DNA of 64,000 nt from Vreelandella profundi (GTDB taxonomy: Bacteria > Pseudomonadota > Gammaproteobacteria > Pseudomonadales > Halomonadaceae): contig NZ_CP077941.1 of assembly GCF_019722725.1 (NCBI RefSeq), forward strand, positions 1,116,001 through 1,180,000, given 5' to 3'. A program made the position numbers and the translations under genes. Under the pieces are notes generated by a model. The model saw nothing but the letters and a program-made list of their open reading frames with translations, was not told where the DNA came from and made no database searches. The stretch's first letter is position 1. Every line of letters starts with the position of its first letter. Below, one piece after another: positions 18,720 through 26,874 of the stretch.

Positions 18720-19532
18720 ATGGCCGCCAGCTTAATAACTATGCTAGATGATTTGGAGCAGCGTCTTGAGAGCACCCAAGCTGAGCTGCAGGCCCTGCGT
18801 GAGGAAAATCAGCGCTTAAACCAGTTGGTAGGCAGCAATGCACTACCGCAGAGCGAGCCGAATGCGACTACGTCCCAGGACTCTCCCGCAGCCGAAGCAG
18901 TCACTGCCACTGAAGGCAGTGCGGTAGCTGAAGAAGCTGAAGCTGAAAATCCCGCCGAAGCGTCATCTAATGCTCCGTCTACAGAGCTAGTAAGCAGTGA
19001 GGGCCCAGTTGAAAGGCAAAAGGCTGAACCTGCAGCACAACAGCCTTCTTCTGTCGCGCCGCAAGCACCTTCGCCACACGCGCTGCTAAATGAATGGTAC
19101 GAGCGCTACCCGAAGGCGTTCTTCAAAGGTCATACTAAGCCGCTTAAGGTAGGTATTCATCAAGATTTAGCCGAGCGCGAAGCATGGCCGAGCAAGCTTG
19201 TACGTAGAGCTTTGGCTAACTATGTTAATCTGCCGCGCTATATAAAAGCCGTGCGCGCAGGCGTCGAGCGGGTTGATTTGGATGGGCAGCCGGCGGGTAA
19301 TGTTGATAAGCAGGCGGCGTTGCACGCATCAGAAAAACGCGGTGAGCCGCAAGATGGTGAGTCGAAAGTACGTAAACCGCAAAAAAAAGCTCAATCTAAA
19401 TCTACCCCAGTCGTTGAGAAAAAACGCCAGGAAGTGCCGAAGTCTGCAGAAGTGGAAAAAATTGAGCCACGCAGCTCGCTTAGCATGGAAGACAAATTGT
19501 TAGGGCTACAGCAGAAGTTCAAGGGCGGCTGA
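18720..19532 (+). CDS. ProQ/FinO-domain RNA chaperone with N-terminal coiled coil
   Basis: 270 residues. A short coiled coil (about 5-40) is followed by an Ala/Glu/Ser/Pro-rich low-complexity linker (about 45-115), a ProQ/FinO RNA-binding domain (about 118-200; LNEWYERYPKAFF, KPLKVGIHQDL, RALANYVNLPRYIKAV) and a Lys-rich tail. ProQ proteins bind structured sRNAs and mRNA 3' ends. The start is ATG 18720 with AGGAG eight bases upstream; a longer in-frame extension lies inside folA and is rejected. E. coli ProQ has the domain at the N-terminus, so the N-terminal coiled coil plus acidic linker is a different architecture that could give oligomerisation. Confidence 0.88.
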   Translation: MAASLITMLDDLEQRLESTQAELQALREENQRLNQLVGSNALPQSEPNATTSQDSPAAEAVTATEGSAVAEEAEAENPAEASSNAPSTELVSSEGPVERQKAEPAAQQPSSVAPQAPSPHALLNEWYERYPKAFFKGHTKPLKVGIHQDLAEREAWPSKLVRRALANYVNLPRYIKAVRAGVERVDLDGQPAGNVDKQAALHASEKRGEPQDGESKVRKPQKKAQSKSTPVVEKKRQEVPKSAEVEKIEPRSSLSMEDKLLGLQQKFKGG

Positions 19533-19796
19533 GACCGGATGGCGGGGCAGGGGTTCCATAAAAAAGTGCAAATAGTAAAGAAACACTGTTTTTTTCTATT
19601 GCGTTCATAGTAATCCCGGTATAGAGTTTGTCCTGCGAGCATTGGACTATAACAAGGCTTAGTTGAGGACATGCCGCATACCTCCGGAAAAGACCGGCGG
19701 ATGGGAAAAGAGCATGGCCCGCAAAAGCCACCTGCCGGCTTATTAAGAGCCGAGCAGCAACGATCGAAACAGTATACGAGTTAAGGAACTTACATC

Positions 19797-20891
19797 ATGA
19801 AAAAAACACTTTTAGCGACTGCTATCGTTGGTGCCTTGGGTGCCTCTGCTGCAGCACAAGCAGCAACTGTATACGACCAAGACGGTACTAAGCTGGATAT
19901 CTATGGCCGTATCGCCATGGGTATCGCTGGTGGCGGCCCTGAATTCAACAATGACGGCAACCGTGTTGATGACGGCGCTGAGTTCGTAGACGTTTTCTCT
20001 CGTCTTGGTCTGCGCATGAGCCATGAAGTTTCTCGTGACCTGACTGCTTTCGGTCGTCTTGAGTGGCGCTTTACTGGCGATGAAAACCGTTCAGATCGCG
20101 GTTTTGACTCTATTCGTCAGAGCTACTTAGGACTGCAGAGCGACCAGTTTGGTACTTTCCAAGCGGGTAACTTTGACAGCTTCTACAACCAGTTCGTTTC
20201 TCTGCCGTTCGATGTTTACATCGATCGTGGCCTAGAATTCGCTGGTCACCGCAAGCAGTCGCGTGGCGACTCTATCGGTTACTACACGCCTGACCTGAGC
20301 GGTTTCACTGCCTTCCTGCAGCTGAAACACTACAGCGAGCGTGGCCTGACTGAAGGCGAACAGTCAGGTGAAGGCTCTGTTGTTGCACCGCAAGGTGGTG
20401 TTCGTTACGCACAAGGCCCTGTGACTGTCGGTTTAGGTTTTGTTGAAGACGTTGAGCGTCTTGATACCAACAGCCGTGGTAACGGTGGTGGTAACGGCGA
20501 GATGATGTACGGTCTGATCGGTTCTTACGACTTTACTGATCAGTTCTCTGCACGCCTTGGCTATGAAACTCGTGACAACAACAGCGGCTACGATCTTCGT
20601 GGCGCTACCGATGAAAATGGCTACGACAAAGTTGGCCTAGGTGGTACTTTCACCACCGGCCCTTGGGCATTCACTGGTGATTTCTACAACGTCGAGCGTG
20701 ACGGTGAAGAGACCAGCAAATCCTGGGCACTGGGTAGCTATTACAACGTTTCTAGCAGCTTCGACGTATTCCTAGAAGTAGCCGATGCTGATGCGTCTAA
20801 CCGCATCAACAGCGATACTGATCTTGGCGACGTAGTTGGCGATCTGACTGACGACGTATACTGGCTAACAGGCGCTCGTTACCACTTCTAA
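19797..20891 (+). CDS. Gram-negative general porin (first of a tandem pair)
   Basis: 364 residues with a signal peptide cleaved after about Ala22. The mature part starts ATVYDQDGTKLDIYGR, the hallmark of OmpC-like trimeric porins, alternates beta strands and ends in a C-terminal Phe (GARYHF) for BAM recognition. It forms a diffusion pore in the outer membrane. Highly regular codon use suggests strong expression. The 264-bp region before it contains no gene, and its promoter is not clear to me. It ends at a strong terminator. The next gene is a paralogue. Confidence 0.93.
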   Translation: MKKTLLATAIVGALGASAAAQAATVYDQDGTKLDIYGRIAMGIAGGGPEFNNDGNRVDDGAEFVDVFSRLGLRMSHEVSRDLTAFGRLEWRFTGDENRSDRGFDSIRQSYLGLQSDQFGTFQAGNFDSFYNQFVSLPFDVYIDRGLEFAGHRKQSRGDSIGYYTPDLSGFTAFLQLKHYSERGLTEGEQSGEGSVVAPQGGVRYAQGPVTVGLGFVEDVERLDTNSRGNGGGNGEMMYGLIGSYDFTDQFSARLGYETRDNNSGYDLRGATDENGYDKVGLGGTFTTGPWAFTGDFYNVERDGEETSKSWALGSYYNVSSSFDVFLEVADADASNRINSDTDLGDVVGDLTDDVYWLTGARYHF

Positions 20892-20942
20892 GCTTGGTTT
20901 AACCACCTTGCTTTAAGGGTAACTGCCTAGCAGAACCAATAG

Positions 20943-20973
20943 AACCGACCTCTTATGAGGTCGGTTTTTTTTA
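20943..20973 (+). terminator. Rho-independent terminator of the first porin
   Basis: Stem AACCGACCTC / GAGGTCGGTT (20943-20952 with 20957-20966), loop TTAT, followed by a T run. Confidence 0.93.
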
Positions 20974-21112
20974 TGGTTTTTTATAAACACACCTAATGCA
21001 AATAAGAACGATTTTTCTTTAATAATAACTTGATATTGTATAACATTAGTTCGCCGCGTAGCTGCATAGCTAAAGCTGCCAACAATATTGGTGTATCAAG
21101 GGATTATTTCTA

Positions 21113-22132
21113 ATGCAAAAGAAGCAGTTAGCAGTGTGTGTCGCAGGTCTGTTAAGTATTTGCTCGGTTCAAGCTGCAACGCTTTATGATCAAGATGGCA
21201 CTCAGCTGGATATTTATGGGCGTATCGCTATGGGCATTGCGGGTGGCGGCCCGGAGTATGATAGTACTGGTAATAAAGTCAATAACGACGCTGAATTTGT
21301 TGATGTCTACTCCCGGTTAGGGTTTCGAATGAGCCATGCGGTCACTTCTGATCTAACGGCGCTAGGGCATTTGGAGTGGCGCTTTACCGGTGATGAGAAC
21401 AATACGGGCCAGGGCTTCAACGAAATCCGCCAAAGTTACATTGGTTTATCAAGTCAACAGTACGGCACCCTGCTGGCGGGTAATTTTAATAGCATGTATG
21501 CCCAGTTTGTCTCGCTGCCGTTTGATGTGTATCAGGATCGCGGTTTGCTGTTTAAGTCGTCTGGCCTGCAGTCGAGGGGTGACTCAGTGGCCTATTACAC
21601 GCCGGAGCTCAGCGGCTTTACCTCCTTCGTACAGTTAAAGCACTACAGTGAGCGAGGGCTGGTGAGCGCAGAACAGAGGAGTGAGGGTGACGTCGTTGCT
21701 GCACAGGGCGGTGTTCGCTATCAGCATGGCCCGCTCAAAGTGGGGCTGGGTGCGGTAGAAAATGCCGTGCGCGGTGGCGGTAATGGCGAAATGCTCTATG
21801 GCGTAATAGGCGCCTACAGCATCACTGATCAATTCTCCACGCGCCTGGGGTTTGAAACACAGGAGAATAGCGACATCTATGGTGGAGGGTTCGACACAGT
21901 GGGTTTAGGCGGTACCTACACTACCGGCTCGTGGGCATTTACCGCAGACTACTACAACGTAGACCGCGACGAAGGCAAGCAACGCAATGCCTGGGCAGCA
22001 GGCACGTATTACAAGGTGTCTAGCGCGTTTGACGTATTTGTAGAGTTAGCTGATGGTGATGTGCCTAACACACGTTATGAAAGCGTGACTGATAGGACGT
22101 ATTGGTTGGCAGGGGCGCGCTATCGTTTTTGA
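21113..22132 (+). CDS. Gram-negative general porin (second of a tandem pair)
   Basis: 339 residues with a signal peptide through about Ala21, mature start ATLYDQDGTQLDIYGR, and C-terminal GARYRF. It aligns along its whole length with the preceding porin. It lacks several loop segments (for example the region between the two glycine-rich loops and the end loop), which makes it 25 residues shorter. Tandem duplication followed by loop divergence is the simplest reading; differential regulation or phage/antibody escape is possible. It has its own upstream region (about 220 bp) after the first porin's terminator, so it is probably transcribed separately. Confidence 0.92.
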   Translation: MQKKQLAVCVAGLLSICSVQAATLYDQDGTQLDIYGRIAMGIAGGGPEYDSTGNKVNNDAEFVDVYSRLGFRMSHAVTSDLTALGHLEWRFTGDENNTGQGFNEIRQSYIGLSSQQYGTLLAGNFNSMYAQFVSLPFDVYQDRGLLFKSSGLQSRGDSVAYYTPELSGFTSFVQLKHYSERGLVSAEQRSEGDVVAAQGGVRYQHGPLKVGLGAVENAVRGGGNGEMLYGVIGAYSITDQFSTRLGFETQENSDIYGGGFDTVGLGGTYTTGSWAFTADYYNVDRDEGKQRNAWAAGTYYKVSSAFDVFVELADGDVPNTRYESVTDRTYWLAGARYRF

Positions 22133-22181
22133 CCCGGTAGCTTAACGAAAAATCCTGATATTTAGCGTTAAAGTGCATTTG

Positions 22182-22212
22182 CGCCTTCATTATTAAGTGA
22201 AGGCGTTTCTTT
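22182..22212 (+). terminator. Probable terminator of the second porin
   Basis: Stem CGCCTTCA / TGAAGGCG (22182-22189 with 22198-22205), 8-base loop, then TTTCTTT. Confidence 0.7.
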
Positions 22213-22542
22213 ATGGCATCGGTTGCCAATAAATTATCATGGATGCTTTAGGAGTGCTATTGTTAGCGTTTGCTTATTTAGTAGGCTACATACTGCTATT
22301 TTTTATGCTTGCTAAGTGCTTGGCTACATAAAATTAATCAAAAAAGGCATGATGGCGGCAGTTTTAGGGTGTGTATTGTGAGACTTCCATCGTGTGTGGT
22401 GGAGCGTGCAGAAGGATGTGCCTCCTTGATGCTACCTTATGTCCATAATAAATTGAGAGGCGTGCCTAAAGTCAAGCGAGCCAGAGTGGCGTGAGAGTTG
22501 ACGTTGAAAGTATGTTGATGGCATCGTGTTAAATGGAAATGC

Positions 22543-22551
22543 TGTTATAAT
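22543..22551 (+). promoter_or_regulatory. Extended -10 promoter candidate for the O-antigen/EPS operon
   Basis: TGTTATAAT is a perfect extended -10 (TG-n-TATAAT). The -35 region is poor, as expected for extended -10 promoters. The implied leader to the first gene is roughly 80 bases. Confidence 0.5.
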
Positions 22552-22635
22552 GTGCCAAGGCATGTTTTTTATTAATTACATTTATTTAGTTGATCAAAGC
22601 TTAAGTCGCTGCTATGCAAAAAAAGGAGATAGGTA

Positions 22636-23430
22636 ATGAGGGACGTAGATAGCTATAGTCAGAAAGATCATTCAAAGAGAGTGGAAGATTTAGGTCTTGT
22701 TGAGTTTTCTGTAATGCTTTTGAAGCAATGGAAGACTATGCTGCTATCCGTGTTGTTTTTGCTTGCTGCTACTATTGCTATCACTTTTTTAAAGCCTGTT
22801 AAATATGATTATACGACTATGTATGGTATAGCTTCTTTTGAAACCTCGGAAGGCATTAAGCGAGGTGTGGAGACTCCTCAGGAGGTTATTGCAAAAATAG
22901 AAAATATATTCCTTGAGCAAGAGCGTAGGGCTATATTCTCAGAGGGTGAAACAGCTAGCCTTCCTTTTGAAATGAATATCAGTAATCCAAGTAATACGAT
23001 TTTATTAAGAATAACAAGTATTGCAGATAGTACACATCAGCCTCTAATCGAGCGTTTTCATGAGGGATTGATAGAGGCGCTTAAAATAGATCAGGCGAGC
23101 CTAGTTGACTCATTGCGTGGTAGTTTGGAACAGCAGTATGAGGCTTATTCAGAAGCTCTGTCAGTTGCTCAGAATTCAGTTAGTGAAAATGCGAGCGAAT
23201 TGACAGCTTCGTATTTTGAAAAAGTTTTTTTGATAGAGCGACGCCTTGGGTCTATTAATGAGGGTGATGCTTCCCAGATTGCTGTTAGAAGTATAGAGCC
23301 AGTGGGAGTTGGGAGAGGGGTTGTTTTAGCAATAGGTTTAATGCTGGCTTTTGTTTTAGCGCCTTTAGTCGCTGTTTTGGGTATATTTGTTAGGAAGGTG
23401 GTTTTTGTTTATCGTAAAGGTAGTCGATAA
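22636..23430 (+). CDS. Wzz-like polysaccharide chain-length determinant
   Basis: 264 residues with polysaccharide co-polymerase topology: a cytoplasmic N-terminus, TM1 at about 33-52, a periplasmic helical domain with coiled-coil character (about 150-205) and TM2 at about 228-250. There is no C-terminal Walker kinase domain, so it resembles Wzz of O-antigen systems rather than Wzc. KPVKYDYTT after TM1 follows the family's periplasmic entry pattern. It would set chain length with the Wzy-like protein encoded next. First gene of the AT-rich block, with AAGGAGAT upstream of its ATG. Confidence 0.8.
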   Translation: MRDVDSYSQKDHSKRVEDLGLVEFSVMLLKQWKTMLLSVLFLLAATIAITFLKPVKYDYTTMYGIASFETSEGIKRGVETPQEVIAKIENIFLEQERRAIFSEGETASLPFEMNISNPSNTILLRITSIADSTHQPLIERFHEGLIEALKIDQASLVDSLRGSLEQQYEAYSEALSVAQNSVSENASELTASYFEKVFLIERRLGSINEGDASQIAVRSIEPVGVGRGVVLAIGLMLAFVLAPLVAVLGIFVRKVVFVYRKGSR

Positions 23431-23539
23431 AATATTTTTATGATCTATGTTTGATGCTGATGAGATTTTCTTCTCGTTAGACTGATGCAGGTTTACGTAA
23501 AGATTCGTTTTTTATAATTAGATTCGCTGAGGTTATTAG

Positions 23540-24784
23540 ATGATTCAAGAAGCGGATGTTAGCCTTAAAAGAGTTTTAAATTTATGCTTATTAGCCTTTC
23601 TGCTTCTTTGGCCTGTGGTGGATGCCCTTAACGGGTATCTATATTATAACTATTCCTCTTTTACTAGCGTGTCGGCCCCATATAAGGCTTTAGGATTTGT
23701 TTTTGTTTTAATGCTGCTTTTTGTTTTTGAGATATTTTCTTTTATAAAGCTCTTTATTCTTGCTGCATTGTCTGTTTTTTGTATAGTGTATCAATACTTG
23801 GTTTATGGTTATGCCGTCGAAAGCATTTCTTGGATTGTTAGAGCTTTGCTGACAGTTGCGTTAATACTTTATTTGGTGAGTGGGCGAGGGTGTGATTTTT
23901 TTTGGTGTAAAAATAAGCTGGCAAAATTGATGATGTTTTATTTTTTTGTAATGGCTTTTAATGTTGCTCTAGGTGTTTTGGGGGTGGGCGAGTCTCAGTA
24001 TTCTGGAGGGATAGGTGGTAAGGGATTTATTATCGCAGGGAATGAGATGAGTTTCCTTATGCTTGTGTCTGCAAGTATTATGCTTGTACATGTTTCTGAT
24101 AGGGTGTGTTTCTTAAAGTTGTTTTTTTTGCTTTTAGTGTTATTAGTATTTTTTTTAATGAAGGCAACTAAGGTTGCTATATTAGGTATATGTTTAGTTT
24201 ATTTTTGTGTTTTGATACACCGAGGATGTTTTAAAGTAAAATACTTGCCTGTAGTATATTTATCTATGTTGGTGGGTGGAGCCATTGTCTTTTTTTTAGG
24301 TTATCAGTTTGTGGTTGCAACGGGCCTTATGGACAGGATGATTTATTTATATCACTTACATGGGGGCTTTTGGGGGGCCATGCTAAGCGGTAGGATAATT
24401 TTTTTACAAGATGCTTTTAACGAATTGATTGTTGGTTTTAGTTTTTTTGATGTGCTGTTTGGTATTGGGGTAGATCAGTTGCTTTTTGTCGAAGACTTAT
24501 TAGTTGAAATAGATCTTATTGATGTGTTCATGGCGTTTGGTGTTGTAGGGCCTTTGGTTTTTTATTTTCCATGGATATTAGGGTTGGTATGGTCATGTGA
24601 ATTATTTAAAGAAAGCCCTCGAAGCGGCGTGTGTTTCATCTTCCTTATTTTTATTTTCATAGTCGTGAGTGTAACAGCAGGTCACGTAGTCAACTCAGGT
24701 ATATCCTCTAGCGCAACAGCTTTTTTTATTAGTTACCTGTATATGCTCAAAGAAGAGCAGAAAAATGCAAGGAGAGATGAATGA
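23540..24784 (+). CDS. Wzy-like O-antigen/EPS polymerase (polytopic membrane protein)
   Basis: 414 residues, about 10-12 transmembrane helices, very rich in Phe, Leu and Val, with a large loop around 260-330. This is the usual look of Wzy polymerases, which share little sequence. It would join repeat units at the periplasmic face. The gene is strongly T-rich on the coding strand and has unusual codon use compared with flanks, a sign of horizontal transfer. Its stop overlaps the next start (ATGA). The function rests on topology and context only. Confidence 0.65.
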   Translation: MIQEADVSLKRVLNLCLLAFLLLWPVVDALNGYLYYNYSSFTSVSAPYKALGFVFVLMLLFVFEIFSFIKLFILAALSVFCIVYQYLVYGYAVESISWIVRALLTVALILYLVSGRGCDFFWCKNKLAKLMMFYFFVMAFNVALGVLGVGESQYSGGIGGKGFIIAGNEMSFLMLVSASIMLVHVSDRVCFLKLFFLLLVLLVFFLMKATKVAILGICLVYFCVLIHRGCFKVKYLPVVYLSMLVGGAIVFFLGYQFVVATGLMDRMIYLYHLHGGFWGAMLSGRIIFLQDAFNELIVGFSFFDVLFGIGVDQLLFVEDLLVEIDLIDVFMAFGVVGPLVFYFPWILGLVWSCELFKESPRSGVCFIFLIFIFIVVSVTAGHVVNSGISSSATAFFISYLYMLKEEQKNARRDE

Positions 24785-25242
24785 AAATACTTATGGTGGC
24801 ATCTTTTGGAGGACATTTTATACAGTTGAAACGCTTGCATCAGCAAATCAGAGAAAGAATTGAAGGTGAGGAGGTGATGTTTGAGTTTGCTACCACGGCT
24901 GAAAATGTAGCTCTAAATAATGACAAGGCTCATAACTTCCCGAATGTGCACCGTGGCAGTGGCTGGGGAGTAATGATCGTTGTTTTTAAAAGGGCTTATA
25001 AGTTGTTAAAATTGATAAAACCTGATGTTGTTATATCGACAGGTGCTTTGCCAGGGCTAATTGTATGCCTAATGGCCAAGCTATTAGGCAAAAAAGTGAT
25101 ATGGGTAGATAGTATGGCGAACTATCAGAAGCTTTCTTTTTCTGGTCATGTGGCTAAGTATTTTTGCAATATATGCCTTACTCAATGGGAACATTTAGCT
25201 GAAAATGATGATCGTGTCGTCTATTGGGGTAAAGTGCTATGA
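24781..25242 (+). CDS. Alg14/PssD-like glycosyltransferase subunit
   Basis: 153 residues. MKILMVASFGGHFIQLKRL and the segment DVVISTGALPGLIVCLMAKL match Alg14-type anchoring subunits, which recruit the catalytic Alg13-like partner to the membrane; in rhizobia PssD/PssE act as a glucuronosyltransferase pair. The partner gene follows with an ATGA overlap, exactly the PssDE arrangement. Part of a run of four coupled genes (23540-26830). A UDP-GlcA donor would fit the ugd gene at 53769, but this is inference. Confidence 0.85.
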   Translation: MKILMVASFGGHFIQLKRLHQQIRERIEGEEVMFEFATTAENVALNNDKAHNFPNVHRGSGWGVMIVVFKRAYKLLKLIKPDVVISTGALPGLIVCLMAKLLGKKVIWVDSMANYQKLSFSGHVAKYFCNICLTQWEHLAENDDRVVYWGKVL

Positions 25243-25745
25243 TATTTATCACTGTTGGGACTCAGCTTCCTTTTGACCGATTAATCAATCTTTTCACTGA
25301 ATGGCAAGAGTATTCAAGATATGGTGGTGATGTTATCGCGCAGGTTGGCGAGGGCAGTCACTTCACCAGTTCACGAATTAAGGTAGTCGATTCTCTTTCT
25401 AGTGATCAATACTATCATTGGTTTTCCCGTGCAGATGGCGTTGTTTCTCATGCCGGAATGGGCAGCATCTTATCTTGTTTAGACTATTCTAAAAGAGGCG
25501 TTTTTCTGCCAAGAGAATATGCATTAGGCGAACATCGTAATGACCATCAATTAGATACCGTCAATGCATTTGAGAGACAGTACGAAACGCTTTATTTTTG
25601 TACAGATAAAGAGTCTTTTTTTAATGCTATGAATGTGTTAGTAGAGAATATAGGTGTAGAAGTGCAACCTATGGTTCCAAAAAATGAAAGTGAGCTAGGG
25701 AAAAACATTGCAGCTTACCTTGGGTTGGGGGGGCGCTTGCCATGA
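25239..25745 (+). CDS. Alg13/PssE-like glycosyltransferase subunit (GT28 C-terminal type)
   Basis: 168 residues starting MIFITVGTQLPFDRLI, the Alg13/MurG C-terminal-domain opening. GVVSHAGMGSILSCL is the nucleotide-sugar binding loop, and LPREYALGEHRNDHQ completes the donor site. It forms a split glycosyltransferase with the preceding Alg14-like subunit at the cytoplasmic face. ATGA overlaps occur at both ends. Probably adds the second sugar to the lipid-linked repeat unit, by analogy with PssDE. Confidence 0.87.
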   Translation: MIFITVGTQLPFDRLINLFTEWQEYSRYGGDVIAQVGEGSHFTSSRIKVVDSLSSDQYYHWFSRADGVVSHAGMGSILSCLDYSKRGVFLPREYALGEHRNDHQLDTVNAFERQYETLYFCTDKESFFNAMNVLVENIGVEVQPMVPKNESELGKNIAAYLGLGGRLP

Positions 25746-26830
25746 GGCAGCTAGTACTTTGGACAAATATGTACCCGACGCGACTAGCACCTTATTATGG
25801 TACTTTTGTGCGCTCTACCGAGCAGGCATGGAGGAAGTCTTTAGGCGCTGAAAATGTGCAGCTCGTTGCTATTCGAGATAAGCCTGTTGGCGCTTTACAA
25901 AAAATTTATTTTTATGCAGAGTTAATGATTAAGTGTTTTCTTTCAATTTATAGAAACCCGAAAGGGGCGATTTTAGAGATTCATTATCCCGTTTATTTTT
26001 TGCCGGTTTTATATGCAGCAAAAATTTTTAAACGAAGAAATTATCTTGTATTACGATTTCATGGTAACGATTTAAAACAAATTATCAATTCGAAATTTTT
26101 TATGTATTTATATCGAAGCATAAAGAGTCAAGTAGATCTTTACGTTGTGCCGTCCGATTTCTATCGGGAAAAAGTTAGTAAAAACCTAAAAGTTCCCATA
26201 GAAAGAGTGATCAAGGTGTTTCCTGACTGTGTAGGAGCGGAGTTTGCCGACACGTCACTTGATAAACCTGCCAATGACAGTGAAAGGTTCGTTTTAGGTT
26301 TTGTATCTCGGTTAGAAAGGAAAAAAAATTGCCATGAGCTAATAGAGGCATTTGCTAAGCTTAAAATTCCAAATGCACACCTTGTAATAGCTGGAGATGG
26401 CTCGCAGCGTAAAAATTTAGAAGATTTAGCCGAAGAGCGCGGTGTGTCCTCATCTGTTACTTTTTTGGGCGCAGTGCCACGTGAACGGCTGCCCAACATT
26501 ATGTCGCAGTTTTCGGTGTTTATTTTTCCTTCAGTTTCTAAGACTGAAAGCTTTGGGTTGGTGGCGATTGAGGCGCTAGCTTGTGGAGCGCCTGTAATTG
26601 CTAATGAACAACTTGAAGCGGCTTCAGAGTACTTGGAGGTTGACCGCAACGGCTACTATTATAGCGGAGGTGTAGAAGGGCTATGCCATGCGATAGAGAC
26701 ATTTTATGCTTTGGCTGGATCTAAAAAAATCGCGCTTGCAACTCATGCTAGAACGGTTGTGCAGCGGTTTGACTATGATCGTGTATTTACCCGAGGTGTA
26801 GAAAAAATATTGAGTAGTCTAAACCGCTAA
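25742..26830 (+). CDS. Glycosyltransferase family 4
   Basis: 362 residues with GT-B fold features: LRFHGNDL in the N-terminal domain, FVSRLERKKNCHELIEAFAK opening the C-terminal domain, AGDGSQRKNLE, and the E-x7-E motif ESFGLVAIE followed by ACGAPVIAN. Retaining GT4 enzymes extend lipid-linked oligosaccharides. The gene overlaps the Alg13-like gene by four bases. Donor and acceptor sugars are unknown. Confidence 0.88.
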   Translation: MRQLVLWTNMYPTRLAPYYGTFVRSTEQAWRKSLGAENVQLVAIRDKPVGALQKIYFYAELMIKCFLSIYRNPKGAILEIHYPVYFLPVLYAAKIFKRRNYLVLRFHGNDLKQIINSKFFMYLYRSIKSQVDLYVVPSDFYREKVSKNLKVPIERVIKVFPDCVGAEFADTSLDKPANDSERFVLGFVSRLERKKNCHELIEAFAKLKIPNAHLVIAGDGSQRKNLEDLAEERGVSSSVTFLGAVPRERLPNIMSQFSVFIFPSVSKTESFGLVAIEALACGAPVIANEQLEAASEYLEVDRNGYYYSGGVEGLCHAIETFYALAGSKKIALATHARTVVQRFDYDRVFTRGVEKILSSLNR

Positions 26831-26874
26831 CAAGGAATGTTTATGAGCGTGGATATGACTAGAGGGATGCCGTA

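Larger units (their letters stand above)
22133..22635. other. 503-bp intergenic region before the O-antigen/EPS block
   Basis: Contains the second porin's terminator at its start, an extended -10 promoter candidate near 22543-22551 and, just before 22636, a strong AAGGAGAT ribosome site. No convincing gene; short reading frames here lack similarity or an SD. Base composition becomes AT-rich from here on, unlike the flanking housekeeping genes. Confidence 0.5.

Noticed and set aside
22309..22494. 61-codon reading frame in the gap before the Wzz-like gene
   Set aside because: No SD, no similarity recognised, and composition is non-coding in look.
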